Shown: positions 18,301-28,200, numbered from the stretch's first letter. The stretch: 64,000 nt of DNA from Bradyrhizobium sp. Arg816 (GCF_029989365.1 NZ_JAPRAQ010000002.1:372001-436000); one strand, 5' to 3'. Notes: generated from the sequence alone by a model not told the origin. A program made the numbers and translations.

Positions 18301-20508
18301 GACCGGCAGCACGATCTTGCGCTCGACGGCGCGGCCGCCGGTCTCGACCATGCGAACGAAGATCTGCGCCTCCTGCGGGCGCGTCGAGGCGGGCTGCTTG
18401 TCCAGCGTCACCGGGAAGGTGGCAACGCCATTGGCGTCGGCTTCCGGCAGGTTCTCCAGCGGTGTGCGCTCGTTCGAAGTTGTCTCCTCGTCGGCGACGC
18501 CGAACTGGTAGCCGGCAAAGCCCGGGCGTTCGCTCGCGGGCGCGACCAGCATGTCGCCTTCGAGCTGGAGGCCCGAAGCCGGCGCGCCATAGAGGAAATG
18601 GCCGTCCGCCTTGAGCTCCACCGGAGCGTTAGCTTTGATCAGTTTGTCCTTGGCGGACAAGTCGAATTCGATCCTGTCCGGAACGTAGTCCTCGACCATG
18701 AAGGTGGTCTCGCCGACCGATGAGCCCTTCGGATCGGTGAACGCGCGCACCCGCCAGGTCCCGGTCGGGACGGCCGAATTGAGCGGCACGGACAGCGTAC
18801 GGCCGCCGGCGCCCTGGTCGGCGAGCACGGCGCGGCGGAATTCGACGCCGTCGGGGCGCTCGATCACCAGCGTCAGCGGCCCGCCGGCAACGGCGTTGCC
18901 CTGCCCGTCGCGCAAGAGCGCGGTGAGATAGACGGTCTCGCTGGAGCGATAGACGCCGCGCTCGGCATAGACGAAAGCGTCGGCGCCCGCAGGCACCGCC
19001 CGGCCCGAAACGCCGCGGTCGGACAGGTCGAAAGCCGAGGTCTTCAGGCTCAGGAAAGCATAGTCGGCCTTCTCGCCGGTGACCGTAAGCATCGCCGGCG
19101 ACAGGCCGCCCTCGCCGCGCGCGAGCCCCGCCTCGAACAGCACATGGCCGCTGTCGTCCGTCTTGCGGGTCGCCAAAATCTCGTTGTTGCGGGCAACCAG
19201 CCGCACCTCGGCCTTGCCGACCGGGTCGGTCGAAGCTAGCGAATTGATGAAGACGTGGATGCCGTCATTGCCGGAATAGGCGGTGACCCCGAGGTCTGAG
19301 ACGATGAACCATTGGGTGGCGAGCTGGTAGTCGTCTTCCGAGCCCGGCCCCTTGGCCGCGGCGGTCATCACATAGACGCCGGGCTGAAGCTCGCCGAGCG
19401 CCTGGTCGACCGGAAATGCGGTCGTGACATCCTGGTTCAGCGTCATCGCGGTCGCGAGCTCGCCGGTCCAGACCTTGACGCCGCGCTCGCCGCCGAGATC
19501 GGCGAGCTGGTATTTCGACAGCGTCTTCTGGAAATCGCTGTCGACCACCGTGTTGATCAGGTTGCGGTCGCCGATCCGGAAGACGTTGACGCTGACCGCG
19601 GGCGTGTTGACGCTGACCACGGGAATGCCGCGCTGGCCGGTCCGCGGCAGCACATAGGCACGGCTGGTGAAGCGCACGAACGGCTTGCGGTCGCGGACAT
19701 AGACGTTGAACTCGGCCGATTTCGGCAGGCCTTCCTTGACGGTGGACGGCAGGCCGGCGCGCAGATTGATGTTGTAGCGCTCGCCGTGCTTCAGCCCGTC
19801 GACGCAGAGCTGCTTGCCTTCGGCCGACAGCGCCGGCTTGTCCTGGCCCGCCAGCGCGAGATAAGGCGCGAAATCGGTGCGCTTGGCCAGCTCTTCCGAG
19901 AACTGGAAGCAGGCGCGCGGACTCGCCGAATCCGAGTCCACGGTATAGTCGAGCAGCCGGAAGCCGTGCTCGTCGCGCATCTTCTCGTATTGGCCGCGGA
20001 CGTCGGCGACCTCGCGCATGTCGAGCGACAGCCGCAGCGCATCGAGCGCCGGCCGCCACAGCTTGCGTTCGGCCAGCGACTTGCCGAGCACGGCGAGCGC
20101 ATCCGCCTCCTCGCCCGGATTGCCGGCGCGCTGGTAGGCGATGTAGGCGGCGGTCGAGGCCCGCTCCAGCAGAAACGTCTGCTCGCTCGAGCTTTTCGGC
20201 GAGATCTGGAAGATCACCTTGGCGAGCCGCAGCCAGTTGCCCGTATCCTCCGGCGTGGTCGCGGCGATCTGGCCGAGCACCGACAGCCCGGTGCGGTAAT
20301 CATTGCGCCGGAAGGCGGCGTCGGCGTCGGTGCGCAGCGTCGCGCTGGTCTTGGCGACCGGCCCCGCTTCGCTCTTGATCTGGGCCTCCAGCTTGATCGC
20401 GGAATCGGCGAGGTCGTCGCGCTTGAACGCCTTGTCGGCGGCCAGCGCTGCGCTAAGGCCGAGCGCCAGCGTGGCGCAGAGTGTGACGGCGCGAACAAGA
20501 CCGATCAT
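15304..20508 (-). CDS. Alpha-2-macroglobulin family protein (YfhM-like, thioester-containing)
   Basis: This 1,734-residue secreted anti-protease is thought to trap foreign proteases that breach the outer membrane, while PBP1C mends the wall. The N-terminal signal peptide is residues 1-23 (MIGLVRAVTLCATLALGLSA). There is no lipobox cysteine, so it should be periplasmic or secreted rather than a lipoprotein. Macroglobulin-like beta domains fill the middle. The thioester motif is C1286-SEQ in YPYGCSEQITSRALPLLY, with the bait region upstream, and the terpenoid-cyclase-like TED domain follows. The start is the ATG at 20508, which begins the signal peptide; the frame is open upstream but without support. 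It overlaps nothing and is followed by pbpC after 9 bases. Confidence 0.92.
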   Translation of the reverse strand: MIGLVRAVTLCATLALGLSAALAADKAFKRDDLADSAIKLEAQIKSEAGPVAKTSATLRTDADAAFRRNDYRTGLSVLGQIAATTPEDTGNWLRLAKVIFQISPKSSSEQTFLLERASTAAYIAYQRAGNPGEEADALAVLGKSLAERKLWRPALDALRLSLDMREVADVRGQYEKMRDEHGFRLLDYTVDSDSASPRACFQFSEELAKRTDFAPYLALAGQDKPALSAEGKQLCVDGLKHGERYNINLRAGLPSTVKEGLPKSAEFNVYVRDRKPFVRFTSRAYVLPRTGQRGIPVVSVNTPAVSVNVFRIGDRNLINTVVDSDFQKTLSKYQLADLGGERGVKVWTGELATAMTLNQDVTTAFPVDQALGELQPGVYVMTAAAKGPGSEDDYQLATQWFIVSDLGVTAYSGNDGIHVFINSLASTDPVGKAEVRLVARNNEILATRKTDDSGHVLFEAGLARGEGGLSPAMLTVTGEKADYAFLSLKTSAFDLSDRGVSGRAVPAGADAFVYAERGVYRSSETVYLTALLRDGQGNAVAGGPLTLVIERPDGVEFRRAVLADQGAGGRTLSVPLNSAVPTGTWRVRAFTDPKGSSVGETTFMVEDYVPDRIEFDLSAKDKLIKANAPVELKADGHFLYGAPASGLQLEGDMLVAPASERPGFAGYQFGVADEETTSNERTPLENLPEADANGVATFPVTLDKQPASTRPQEAQIFVRMVETGGRAVERKIVLPVAPANAMIGIKPLFGDKNVAEGDKAEFDVVFVSPEGERLRRDGLRYELLKMESRYQWYRQNNYWEYEPVKSTSRVSDGDVTVAADKPSRISLSPQPGRYRLDVKSNDADGPVTSVQFDVGWYSDGSADTPDLLETSIDKPQYVSGDTMTVSVNVRSAGKLTVNVLGDRLLTTQTIDVKEGTAQVRLPVGKDWGTGAYVVATLRRPLDAAAQRMPGRAIGLKWFGIDKQTRTLQVKLTPPALVRPNAMLKIPVKLDGLNPGEDAKVVISAVDVGILNLTNYKPPAPDDYYLGQRRLSAEIRDLYGQLIDGMSGTRGQIKSGGDAGAGELQGSPPAQKPLALYSGIVTVAADGTAEVSFDIPEFAGTARVMAVAWTATKLGRANTDVVIRDPVVLTTTLPRFLLNGDHGTVNLEIDNVEGQAGDYVINVKTGGPVKMTGNPATTVKLAAKQRNAFTLAIDATAAGQATLDVDIKGPNGLALARHYALDVKAATQVLARRSIRTLAKGESLTLTSDMFSDLVPGTGSVSVSASLSTALDAATILKALDRYPYGCSEQITSRALPLLYVNELAAGAHLAMDTEVDQRIRDAIERLLARQGSNGSFGLWSAGGDDAWLDAYVTDFLTRAREKGFAVPDVLFKNALDRIRNSVVNGNEPDKDGGRDLAYGLYVLARNGVAPIGDLRYLADTKLSNLATPIAKSQLAAALALVGDRNRAERVYGAALDGLAPKPVLEFGRTDYGSQLRDAAALVSLASEGNAPKATLTQAVSRVEVARGLTPYTSTQENAWLVLAARALAKENLSMDVDGQPVKTALYRSYKAVTLEGKPLKITNTGDAPVQAVVSVSGSPVTPEPAASNGFKIERNYFTLDGKPADISKVKQNQRFAVVLKITEAKPEYGHIMVSDYLPAGLEIDNPKLVSSGDSGTLDWIEDGEEPENTEFRDDRFTAAVDRASDSKSVFTVAYVVRAVSPGKYVLPQAYVEDMYNPSRYGRTGTGNVEVRAAK

Positions 20509-20921
20509 AATGGACTCCCGGAAATCGCGGCGCACGCCGCGTGAGCATGAAATGCGCGGAAAGGTGACGGACTCAAGGCGATGGAACCAAAGGTGCAAAT
20601 CGTCGCATTCGCCATGACAAGGCAAGCCCTGAGGAGACCGATCGAGATATCGCCGCGCACGCCGTCCTGATGGCGCAGCCATACCTGACCCGTCGACCGG
20701 CGGCCGTGTCCCGGAAGCTGGCCAGCGGTCCCGGCGATGTAATCCATCGTCCAGTCCGCTACCGCTCAACCCGGCACCCTGACACCCCACCGTTCCGCTT
20801 GGTCGCGGCGTTGAGGAAAACGGTTCGGTTCAGACTTGGCGGGAGCGAGGATTTTTCATATTTGGCGTGATAGAAGACCGGCAGGCGGTAGCCGAGGCCG
20901 GCGCAAGGCTGGTCTCAAGAC
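20509..20921. other. Gap between the alpha-2-macroglobulin start and tRNA-Arg
   Basis: No gene is supported here. It should contain the minus-strand promoter of the alpha-2-macroglobulin/pbpC operon, which I cannot place, and the plus-strand promoter of the tRNA. A weak candidate for the latter is TTGGCG at 20836-20841 with TATTTG at 20859-20864 (17-base spacer), in the only AT-rich stretch of the gap. Confidence 0.4.
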
Positions 20922-20998
20922 GGTCCCATAGCTCAACTGGATAGAGTAGCGGATTTCTACTCCGCGGGTTGCAGGTTCGAGTCCTGCTGGGATCGCCA
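20922..20998 (+). tRNA. tRNA-Arg (anticodon TCT)
   Basis: The 77-base cloverleaf folds cleanly. The acceptor GGTCCCA pairs with TGGGATC, the D arm is GCTC/GAGT, the anticodon arm GCGGA-TTTCTAC-TCCGC carries TCT, and the T arm is GCAGG-TTCGAGT-CCTGC. The discriminator is G, followed by an encoded CCA. It decodes AGA codons. Its 3' end is immediately followed by a phage-type integrase, so it is the likely integration target of the accessory region. Confidence 0.97.
20971..20998 (+). other. Probable attachment site (attL-type), 3' end of tRNA-Arg
   Basis: The T arm, acceptor strand and CCA of tRNA-Arg(TCT) lie two bases from the integrase stop codon, the usual geometry for tRNA-targeting tyrosine recombinases. 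The exact core is unknown because no second copy was found in the window on either strand by eye. Confidence 0.5.
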
Positions 20999-21000
20999 CG

Positions 21001-22101
21001 TCATTCTCTCGCTCCTGTCTTTTCAAAGACTTGGCCATCATTTTGGCTCACCGGGTTAACGGGTGAGCCAATGCCCGTTCGCGGTATGAGCTGTCCCGCT
21101 TGATGAGCCATCCGCTTGCGGTTTGCCGCCTTGGTGTAGACCTGCGCCTGGGAAATCGATGTCCACCCAAACCAAGACATCAATTGGTGGTCCGTCGCTC
21201 CGAGCTCCGCCAGATAGGTCGCGGCCGCCTTTCGAAGACCATGCGAAGTGCACCGGTCCGGCAATTTGGCATCACGGCACATTTCGCGGAACCAATTCCC
21301 GAATCCCGCGGCCGTAAAGGGCTTGCCAACGTGCGTCACGAGAAAGGTCAGGTTCTTTTTGTCCGCCGACATGGCGTCGATCGCCTCCTGGAGGCGCGGG
21401 CTCACGGTGACATCGAAGGGGACATCCGTCTTTTGCCTCCGCATCGACATCATACCGTTGCGGATATGTTGTCGCCCCATGCGAACGACGTCGCATCGGG
21501 ATTGGCCAGCCTGAAGCAATAGCTCATAGGCCAGCCTTGCCCGCGTACCGAGCGCATGGTGCTGCTCAAACTGAGCGCACTCGTCGACTTCCCACGTGTG
21601 ATGGCCCCTCGACTTACCCTTCAGCAGCTTCACCGCGGACAACGGATCCGCCTTGATCAGCCTGCTGGCGAGACAGTAATCGAGAAATCCGCGGAGTGCT
21701 TTGCGCCAATTAAGCTGCGCCGACGGTGTCTTGCCGGAAATGATATTCTGAAGTGCGGTCGAGTGCAGCAAGCAGATGCGCTTGCTTCCATGATCTTCCC
21801 GGAAGCGCTCCAATATGGCTCGGCGGTTGCTGCGTGTGGTCGGCGCCAGCGCCTTGAATGCATCCGACTGATAGTAGCCAACGACCGCAGCGTTCACGGT
21901 ACCAGGTATCGTCCGCCCTACACCAATCTGAATCATGGTGGGCTCGCCCGATTTGGCGGCCTCGTAGTCGTTCATGAACTGCTCAGAGCCGGGCATCCCC
22001 TTCAGCCTGATCTTCTTCTGTCCGGGACGCCGATAGTAGAACACCGACTTGCCGTGCTGAGTCTCATAGCCATGCACGTTGGGCGGCAGCTTCCACTTCA
22101 T
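21001..22101 (-). CDS. Tyrosine recombinase (phage-type integrase)
   Basis: This 366-residue site-specific recombinase should integrate and excise the neighbouring element at tRNA-Arg. The N-terminal arm-binding part is followed by a core-binding domain (about residues 65-160) and the catalytic domain. Catalytic residues visible are the first Arg in QAGQSRCDVVRM, Lys in MRRQKT, the box-II HGLRKAAATYLAE (H and R) and the Tyr nucleophile in QAQVYTKAANRKR. The usual second His/Trp position falls in SWFGWTS. The ATG at 22101 overlaps the stop of the upstream small gene as ATGA; an in-frame ATG at 22116 would lengthen it by 5 residues. It is transcribed toward the tRNA, so expression after integration is away from the island. 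Confidence 0.9.
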   Translation of the reverse strand: MKWKLPPNVHGYETQHGKSVFYYRRPGQKKIRLKGMPGSEQFMNDYEAAKSGEPTMIQIGVGRTIPGTVNAAVVGYYQSDAFKALAPTTRSNRRAILERFREDHGSKRICLLHSTALQNIISGKTPSAQLNWRKALRGFLDYCLASRLIKADPLSAVKLLKGKSRGHHTWEVDECAQFEQHHALGTRARLAYELLLQAGQSRCDVVRMGRQHIRNGMMSMRRQKTDVPFDVTVSPRLQEAIDAMSADKKNLTFLVTHVGKPFTAAGFGNWFREMCRDAKLPDRCTSHGLRKAAATYLAELGATDHQLMSWFGWTSISQAQVYTKAANRKRMAHQAGQLIPRTGIGSPVNPVSQNDGQVFEKTGARE

Positions 22102-22277
22102 TTCACGAGATCCCATTCATTTTGAACTGAAGGTCTCCCGTCGGCGTTGTCAGCGATTACAACAATCTTCCCATCGGGCTCGATCTCAACAGATCGCACC
22201 CGAACGCCGGCGGCGACGGTGGCCTCAACCACCTTCGTAATATCGCTTTTTCGGACTCTGTGGGGGCCGCGGGACAT
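22098..22277 (-). CDS. Small conserved-type protein coupled to the integrase (possible directionality factor)
   Basis: This 59-residue protein is basic at its N-terminus (MSRGPHRVRKSDITKVVEATVAAG) and ends in short strands (RSVEIEPDGKIVVIADN). Proteins of this pattern are often seen just before integrases in rhizobial islands (from memory). The front part, RKSDITKVVEA, could be a small helix-turn-helix, and an excisionase-like role is an inference from position only. The start is the ATG at 22277; a GTG lies at 22292. The stop overlaps the integrase start as ATGA, so the two are probably co-translated. Confidence 0.65.
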   Translation of the reverse strand: MSRGPHRVRKSDITKVVEATVAAGVRVRSVEIEPDGKIVVIADNADGRPSVQNEWDLVK

Positions 22278-22292
22278 TAGGCCAGCCTCCAC

Positions 22293-22797
22293 TTGCAGTT
22301 ACTCGGCACCTCAGACTCCATCGCTCGCGTGCCGCAGATCTGCGGCGATCAGCGCGGGCATTGCATACCCGCTCGTTACGCGAGCCCCGATGGCTCTAAG
22401 ACCCAGTGGGATGGCCTATAGCGTCAATATTGTTGGTTTTCTCTCAAAAAGCAAGGACGGTGTACGATCCAAGCTAAAGCCGTGTCTCAGCCGGCCCGAT
22501 CGTTGATCTCGCTGCATGACGAGTTCGGCTAGTGATCGCGACCTGTCGGGCAGGCATTGTCACCTCTCCGCATGAAGCCCTTATTCCTTCTCAAAGCCAT
22601 GGCTGTCGAACTTGAGGGTGCGGCTGTTCTCGGTAACGGTGCGCACGAGCTGACCGGCGGCTGCACGTTGTCGGCCATCTTCCCGATTGTTGTCGACCGA
22701 TCAGCAAGAGGCAACGCAGGTGGGGTCCGAGCCTTGAAGATTATCAGGAGGAAGCCGGCGTCTATCGGCGGCGGCTGCGTAGCGGGATCACGCGCCG
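22293..22797. other. Gap without a supported gene
   Basis: Base composition is mixed and lower in GC than the core. Short open stretches on both strands show no coherent codon pattern. It should hold the promoter for the small gene and integrase. Part of it may be further decayed sequence from the adjoining pseudogene, but I recognise nothing. Confidence 0.3.
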
Positions 22798-23330
22798 TTA
22801 ATGGGGCTCCCCTGACGGAGCCAACGCGGTGTAATAGGCCGTCAGCATGAGGTGCCCGCTGAGGTTCCTGGGCCGGTATTGCCAGACCTCGTAGTAGTGC
22901 TGCACGCCAGCTTCCGCTGCGAACCGAGGACGCTGGAATGCAAGATCGCCTCGGGCTGGATCTCCCGTTAGCCTTCAGCCCATTTGAACCGACCGCCGAG
23001 CCATCCAGGCTCGCGCTCGTCGTGCTGGGGCCGAGTGGACCCTGATTGAGCTTCAGATAGCGCTCGTCGACCTTGATCACGTATCCGTCCGAGGTCGTCC
23101 CGTGCGGCAGGGTATTCGGTGCGTTGGGCCATCCATCCGAGCGCGATATCCGAGAGACGGGCCTCGGTTTCCGGGTAGCTGGAGCCGCACTGGGAGACCG
23201 CCCAAAAGTCATCCAAGCCGGTTGCCACTCCGATTGGAACCATAGAAATTGAGTGGGTGGATTCGAGACTTCGCGAAGCCACATCCTGGACCAAGGCGGT
23301 CGATGCGCCCCGGGGTGGTGTCGTTCGAGC
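22798..23330 (-). pseudogene. Frameshifted remnant of a DUF2235 (Tle1-like alpha/beta hydrolase) gene
   Basis: Pieces of one protein appear in order in different minus-strand frames. The first is SQCGSSYPETEARLSDIALG, resembling the conserved GD-G-GG-YPE-E-LSDIAL-WM block of DUF2235. The second is YVIKVDERYLKLNQGPLGP in another frame, and the third is PQHDEREPGWLGGRFKWAEG. Next come EAILHSSVL and a final frame, GVQHYYEVWQYRPRNLSG, ending at a TAA at 22798. DUF2235 proteins include type VI secretion phospholipase effectors. Only the C-terminal third is left, with at least three frame breaks and no start. The 5' limit is approximate. Confidence 0.6.
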
Positions 23331-23344
23331 TTTTGGTCTGAACA

Positions 23345-24793
23345 GTGAAAATAAACGATGCACGCCGACTCCTGCGATCACTCTGCGGACTGCCGCGCGA
23401 GACGCCGTGGGTGGAGTTTAAGCTCAATCGCTTTGACGAAGAAGATGTGGCCCGCTACGTTTCTGGCCTTTCCAACTCCGCGATTTTAGCAGCAGAACGG
23501 CGAGCTTATCTGGTGTACGGCGTCGCCGATGACACTCACGAAATCGTTGGCACGTCGGTCGATCTCAAAGCAAAAAAAATTGGTAACGAGGTCTTTGAGC
23601 ATTGGCTCACGAGATCGTTGGACCCGCATCTGAATCTGGAGTTTGTGACCATTGATTGCGACGGGAAGCGTGTAGAGTTGATCGCAATCGATCCAGCGTT
23701 TCAACGCCCGGTGCGCTTCAAGAAGGAAGCTTTCATCAGAATTGACTCAGTGCTCAAGCCGCTCACTGACTACCCTGAACGAGAACGGCTACTTTGGTTG
23801 GCGACTGCGAGTGCCTCATTTGAAGATGGCATAGCCATTCATCATGCAACGCCGGAAGAGATTTTTGAATATCTCGCTGTCGGAGAGCTTCTATCCCTCC
23901 TCGGAAGCCGGGCGCTCAAGCCCGTGGCGATGATTGAACAGCTAGCAAAGCTTGGGCTCATTCGCGACAACATGCAGGGTCGCTTCGACGTCACTAATCT
24001 GTTCGCGCTGTTAGCAGCAAAGAATCTGTCGAAAATCCCGAGCGTAGCAACGAAAGCGCCACGTGTTATCGAATATAAGCGAACTAAGAAGGTTGACGCG
24101 GTCGGCGATGTCACTGGGCAACTTGGATACGCGATCGGCTTCTCTCGTTTGTTGCAGCACGTCATGACCCGGATGCCGCATGAAGAGGTGATGGTCGACG
24201 GCGTGAGGCAAAACAGATTTCCAATCCCCGATATTGCTGCCCGAGAGTTGATCGCAAACGCGCTCATACACCAGGACTTCACGCAGCCAGGGGCGCCCGT
24301 CGTTGAGGTGTTCAAGGACAAAATTCAGATCACCAACCCTGGTATCCCATTGATCGACACGATGCGCTTCATTGACGCGCCCTCGAAGTCTCGCAACGAG
24401 AAGCTTTCCGGAATTATGCGACGCATTGGGCTCTGCGAACAGCGCGGAAGCGGAATTGACCGGGCACTAGAAGCTATTGAGCGCGAAGCACTTCCGGCTC
24501 CGTTGTTTCGCGAAGTCGAGGGATCGACCGTCGTTGCCGTGTTTCGTCCGGGAAGTTTTGCCGAGATGGACCAAGAAGCGCGCATAAGGGCTTGCTACCA
24601 GCACGCTTGCCTGCGCTACGAGTCGAATGACTACATGACGAATGCAAGCTTTAGATTGCGCCTCGGGTTGAGGGATAAGCAGTACCCGCAGGCTTCCATC
24701 GTAATTCGGGACACGATTGATCAAGGCTTGATACGGCCGCTTACCGAAGATCAGGCAAACCGTAACGCGAAATACGTCCCTTGGTACGCCTAG
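23345..24793 (+). CDS. Schlafen AlbA_2 domain / ATP-binding protein
   Basis: This 482-residue protein has an N-terminal AlbA_2 domain, with the family opening ETPWVEFKLNRF near residue 20 and AYLVYGVADDTHEIVGT near residue 58. A C-terminal HATPase_c_4-type segment, ARELIANALIHQDF near residue 300 and GLCEQRGSGIDRALE near residue 365, is the usual partner in this family. A short winged-helix-like tail follows. Such proteins bind nucleic acid and ATP and are frequent in mobile and defence regions, but the biochemical role here is unknown. The start is a GTG at 23345; no earlier in-frame ATG is credible. Codon use is less GC-biased than the core, consistent with acquisition. Confidence 0.82.
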   Translation: MKINDARRLLRSLCGLPRETPWVEFKLNRFDEEDVARYVSGLSNSAILAAERRAYLVYGVADDTHEIVGTSVDLKAKKIGNEVFEHWLTRSLDPHLNLEFVTIDCDGKRVELIAIDPAFQRPVRFKKEAFIRIDSVLKPLTDYPERERLLWLATASASFEDGIAIHHATPEEIFEYLAVGELLSLLGSRALKPVAMIEQLAKLGLIRDNMQGRFDVTNLFALLAAKNLSKIPSVATKAPRVIEYKRTKKVDAVGDVTGQLGYAIGFSRLLQHVMTRMPHEEVMVDGVRQNRFPIPDIAARELIANALIHQDFTQPGAPVVEVFKDKIQITNPGIPLIDTMRFIDAPSKSRNEKLSGIMRRIGLCEQRGSGIDRALEAIEREALPAPLFREVEGSTVVAVFRPGSFAEMDQEARIRACYQHACLRYESNDYMTNASFRLRLGLRDKQYPQASIVIRDTIDQGLIRPLTEDQANRNAKYVPWYA

Positions 24794-25276
24794 TTTCTTA
24801 TGTAATTGGTCTGATTCGGCTAATGTCAATTAATTGAAAATGTTCTTTAAAATCAAACACTTGGTTGAAGTTCCGTTATGTAATTGCGTTCTGGAGTCAG
24901 CTCGGGTCAATTCGATTAAGAACGAATCCCGTAGAGTCCGGACAATGCCGGCGAAAGTAACTAGAATCGGCTCGGTCGAGCCTTCGGTGATCACGGCCTC
25001 GGTCATGGCATGCGGAAGGATACGCTGACCCTCGCCGATCTATCCCTGCGCTGCCAGCTCGTCTGGCACGGTCGAGCCCGGGAGGCATTCAAGCAGTACG
25101 TCAAAGTCCCCGGGGATCGAGACCAACCAAGCTCATGATCCATGCATTATTGAGTTCCGCGAAGCGCTCCCAGCGAGCGAAGAGCGTGGCGGTGAGCGTT
25201 TACCGGGGCAATCAGTCGTTGATCGACAGGGCATCAAGCGCGCTTAAAAATCCGCTACCGATGCCACAAGGCGCCG
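24794..25276. other. Gap between two convergent accessory genes
   Basis: The first 120 bases are AT-rich (TAATTGAAAATG and similar) and could end transcription of the AlbA_2 gene, but I see no strong hairpin with a T-run. The rest is GC-rich, with short plus-strand reading frames (for example one reading TLTLADLSLRCQLVW) that may be gene debris. Nothing is recognisable. Confidence 0.3.
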
Positions 25277-28200
25277 TTACCGCCGACGCGCGATCGGCGA
25301 CAACCGTTGGAAGCGTGGATCTGCAGTTAACTCCGGGGACGCTGTTTCAATCGTCTTCAAACATGCACCAAGCTCACTGGGAGACCACAACACTTCGTCG
25401 CCAATCACCCGGTGCAAAAATTCGAGCGCCTGATCCGGAAACTTGCCGCACAGATCGGCTTGATGAAGGAGATGCACCAAGAAATCAGGGTGAGCCACCG
25501 ATTGCAGCCACGCGCCGAGCAGCGCTAATGCATCTGGAAACCTATCCTGTGCTGCAACACACAAGCGGCCAAGGCTCTCGGCAATGGCAGGCGAACCGTT
25601 GTCTCGGGTCTTGGGCCAGATGGCGTGGAGATACGGGGTAATCCGGTTGGTCCAATAGTCAGCACGCTGTTCGCCCGCCCCCTCCAGCGCTCTCGCCAGC
25701 GTCTGTGCTGTCTCATGCAGGCCATCCGGTGGCAGCGCATGGGTGGCGCCAGCCAGTTCTGCGACGGTGAACGTGTCCCCACGGTCGAGGGCGGCGAATG
25801 TCAGCAGCGATGCGTATTGACTGCGGTGCTCGCCCAACGTCGCATAATGGTGCGCAGTATCGAGGAAGGCAGGCTTAAGCACTTCCATCAAAGGGCGGTA
25901 CAGACGCGGGGACCACAGAAAGCCCTCCCAGACCGCGCGCGCTTCAGCCTCAGAGCGTTGCCAGTCGAAAAGCGGCAAGAGGCATTGCGTCGCCCACTGC
26001 CTGTCCACGCGGAATAGTGCGATGACATGAGCTGCCAGCACGACCCGACCATGCCGAAACCTATCCACCCGCACGTCGCAAAGTCCAGTAAAGATGGGCT
26101 TGATTTCTTCAGACAAGCCTTGCCCATCCTTCAGCGAGCGTCGATACCACCAGCGCAGTAGCGCTTCCGTTACAAGCCCCACCGGGTGATTGATGGCGCG
26201 CGTGACAGGCTCGCCGCTATTGACGTCGTCCTGATAATCGAGCGCAAGGATGCGGTCCGCGAGGCTGAAAAAGCGTGCTTCCTGACCTTCGAAGGTCTTG
26301 GCGATAGTTTGCAACCACCAACTGACACTGTGGACGAGGTCTTGCAGTACCTGGTTGGGTGCCTCAGCTAAGACCGGCGCCATATAGCGCCAAGAGCGCT
26401 TGAGAAGCTTTTCCTCTGACCACGCCTGCAGGGCTTCGCGCCATCGATCAGCCGGCCACACCCCTTCCTTAGCCAACGCGCACAAGGCACAAGCGGTGGT
26501 AGCGAAGTCGTCGCTGCAGCGCTGCCGCCAGTCGTCTTCCTGCCAGTGATCCGTGCCCGGTTGCTGCCTTAGCCATTCGATCAGATCACGGCGACGACGC
26601 GGTGTGGCGACGAACTTGCGCAGCTCGTCGCCATCGCCCGTCCAGAATGGAAAATCATCGCGGTGATCCGCCGCTAGCTCCCACTCTGGATACTGTGCAA
26701 CAAGGGCGGCCAACCGTTCCTGACTTTTCACACCCAAGACCGCGCCAGTCTCAGCGACATTTGCCAGTCGCCGCCAAATCTCCCGATCCACAATCCGGGC
26801 CCAGCGCTCTGGCTCAATGTCGTCCTTAAACATGGCTCGAGGAGGTCCGGCGAGGATGGCTCGCTCAAGCTCTACCTGCATCGCCTTATCGAGTTGCGGT
26901 GCCAGTGCAGCCAGTAAGCGAATGGCTTCCCGTTGGGTTTCCACCGACCACAGCCACCATTGCTCATCCGACAATAGCCAGTCGAGCGCGCGGCGATGAT
27001 CTAGCACGGTACCCTGCGCGGCTGCGAAGAACGCGAGGCGACGGAACAGCGGATAAGGTAAATGCCACCAGGACTCTGCCATCAGCGATGCCCGCTCTGG
27101 CGATTGAGCTGCCGTCGCCAGCCAGGCGTCCCGCGTTAGATCGATCAATGCGGTCCAATCGGTGGAGTCTCGGTTCTGCGGGTGCTCACTGATCGAAGGT
27201 TGACTAATGTAGGAGCGATCGCTCCTGTCCTCCGCGCCGCCGAGCTCTCGCATGAGATCGAGCGCATCGCGCAACAAAGTACTGAAATCGGAAAGCAGCT
27301 CCGGTAGTGCGGCCACCCAGCGCCCATTCTTGGACAGATCGCGCAGCATGGAATGCACGTGATCCGTCACCAGTACGATCTCCCATCCAACCAACTCGTC
27401 GATGCGCTCCGGCTCGTGGCTCTCACCATCTTCGGCTGGCCAACGGAACGGTTCGCGCAGAGATACGTGTGGCGTCAGCGCCTCTCGTATCTCCAGCCTA
27501 AAGGTAGCGGTCAGCCCATCGCGTTTGAAACGCTCGATGCAGCGATAAAGGTCGATGGCGCGCACCCATGATTTGACACGCCTAGAGAGCAATAACGACC
27601 ACAGCGTGCGCATCAGCGGACCAGGGATCGCGTTGGGCGCGCTTTCACGGATGCGCGTCAGCTCGGTCGTGCTGCCATCGAGTTCGAGTTTGGCCAGCTC
27701 GCTCAGTCGGCGGTCAATCTGGCTAGCCAGACCATCGTGCAGCTGCCCCCCGCGTTTGACTAGCCACAACAAAAGTTTCGGGTCGTTGAGATGACGAATC
27801 AACCAGCGCGCCAAGTGCCGCATCACTTCGTCCCAACGACTGGCGCGGGAGCCTGCATCGACGATCGCCATGGAGGGTGCCAGTGGATACGGCGATGGCC
27901 TGTGGATCAGACTGAATGCGAGATTTCTGTCTACCGACGCCATCGGCGGGACCCCGAAGCGGCCTAGGTCCGCGTGGTGATAGCGGTCTTCGCTCAAGGG
28001 CTCCAGCCAATCAAGCGATGGCACCGGATCTAAATCGGCAAAGCGCATGGCAGGCAGGCCGCCTGGATCGCTCAACGCCCACAGCAAACGGCCGACGAAG
28101 TCGTCTTGCTGAGTGCTCGCCAAGGGGCGCGCCATAGCGGACTCGACGACGATCCGCTCCTTGCCGCGCACACCGTCGCGATAGGTGTCAGCCCAGGCGC

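Noticed and set aside
20509..20790. Extended N-terminus of the alpha-2-macroglobulin gene up to 20790
   Set aside because: The ATG at 20508 opens a clear signal peptide; the upstream residues would bury it and are not protein-like.
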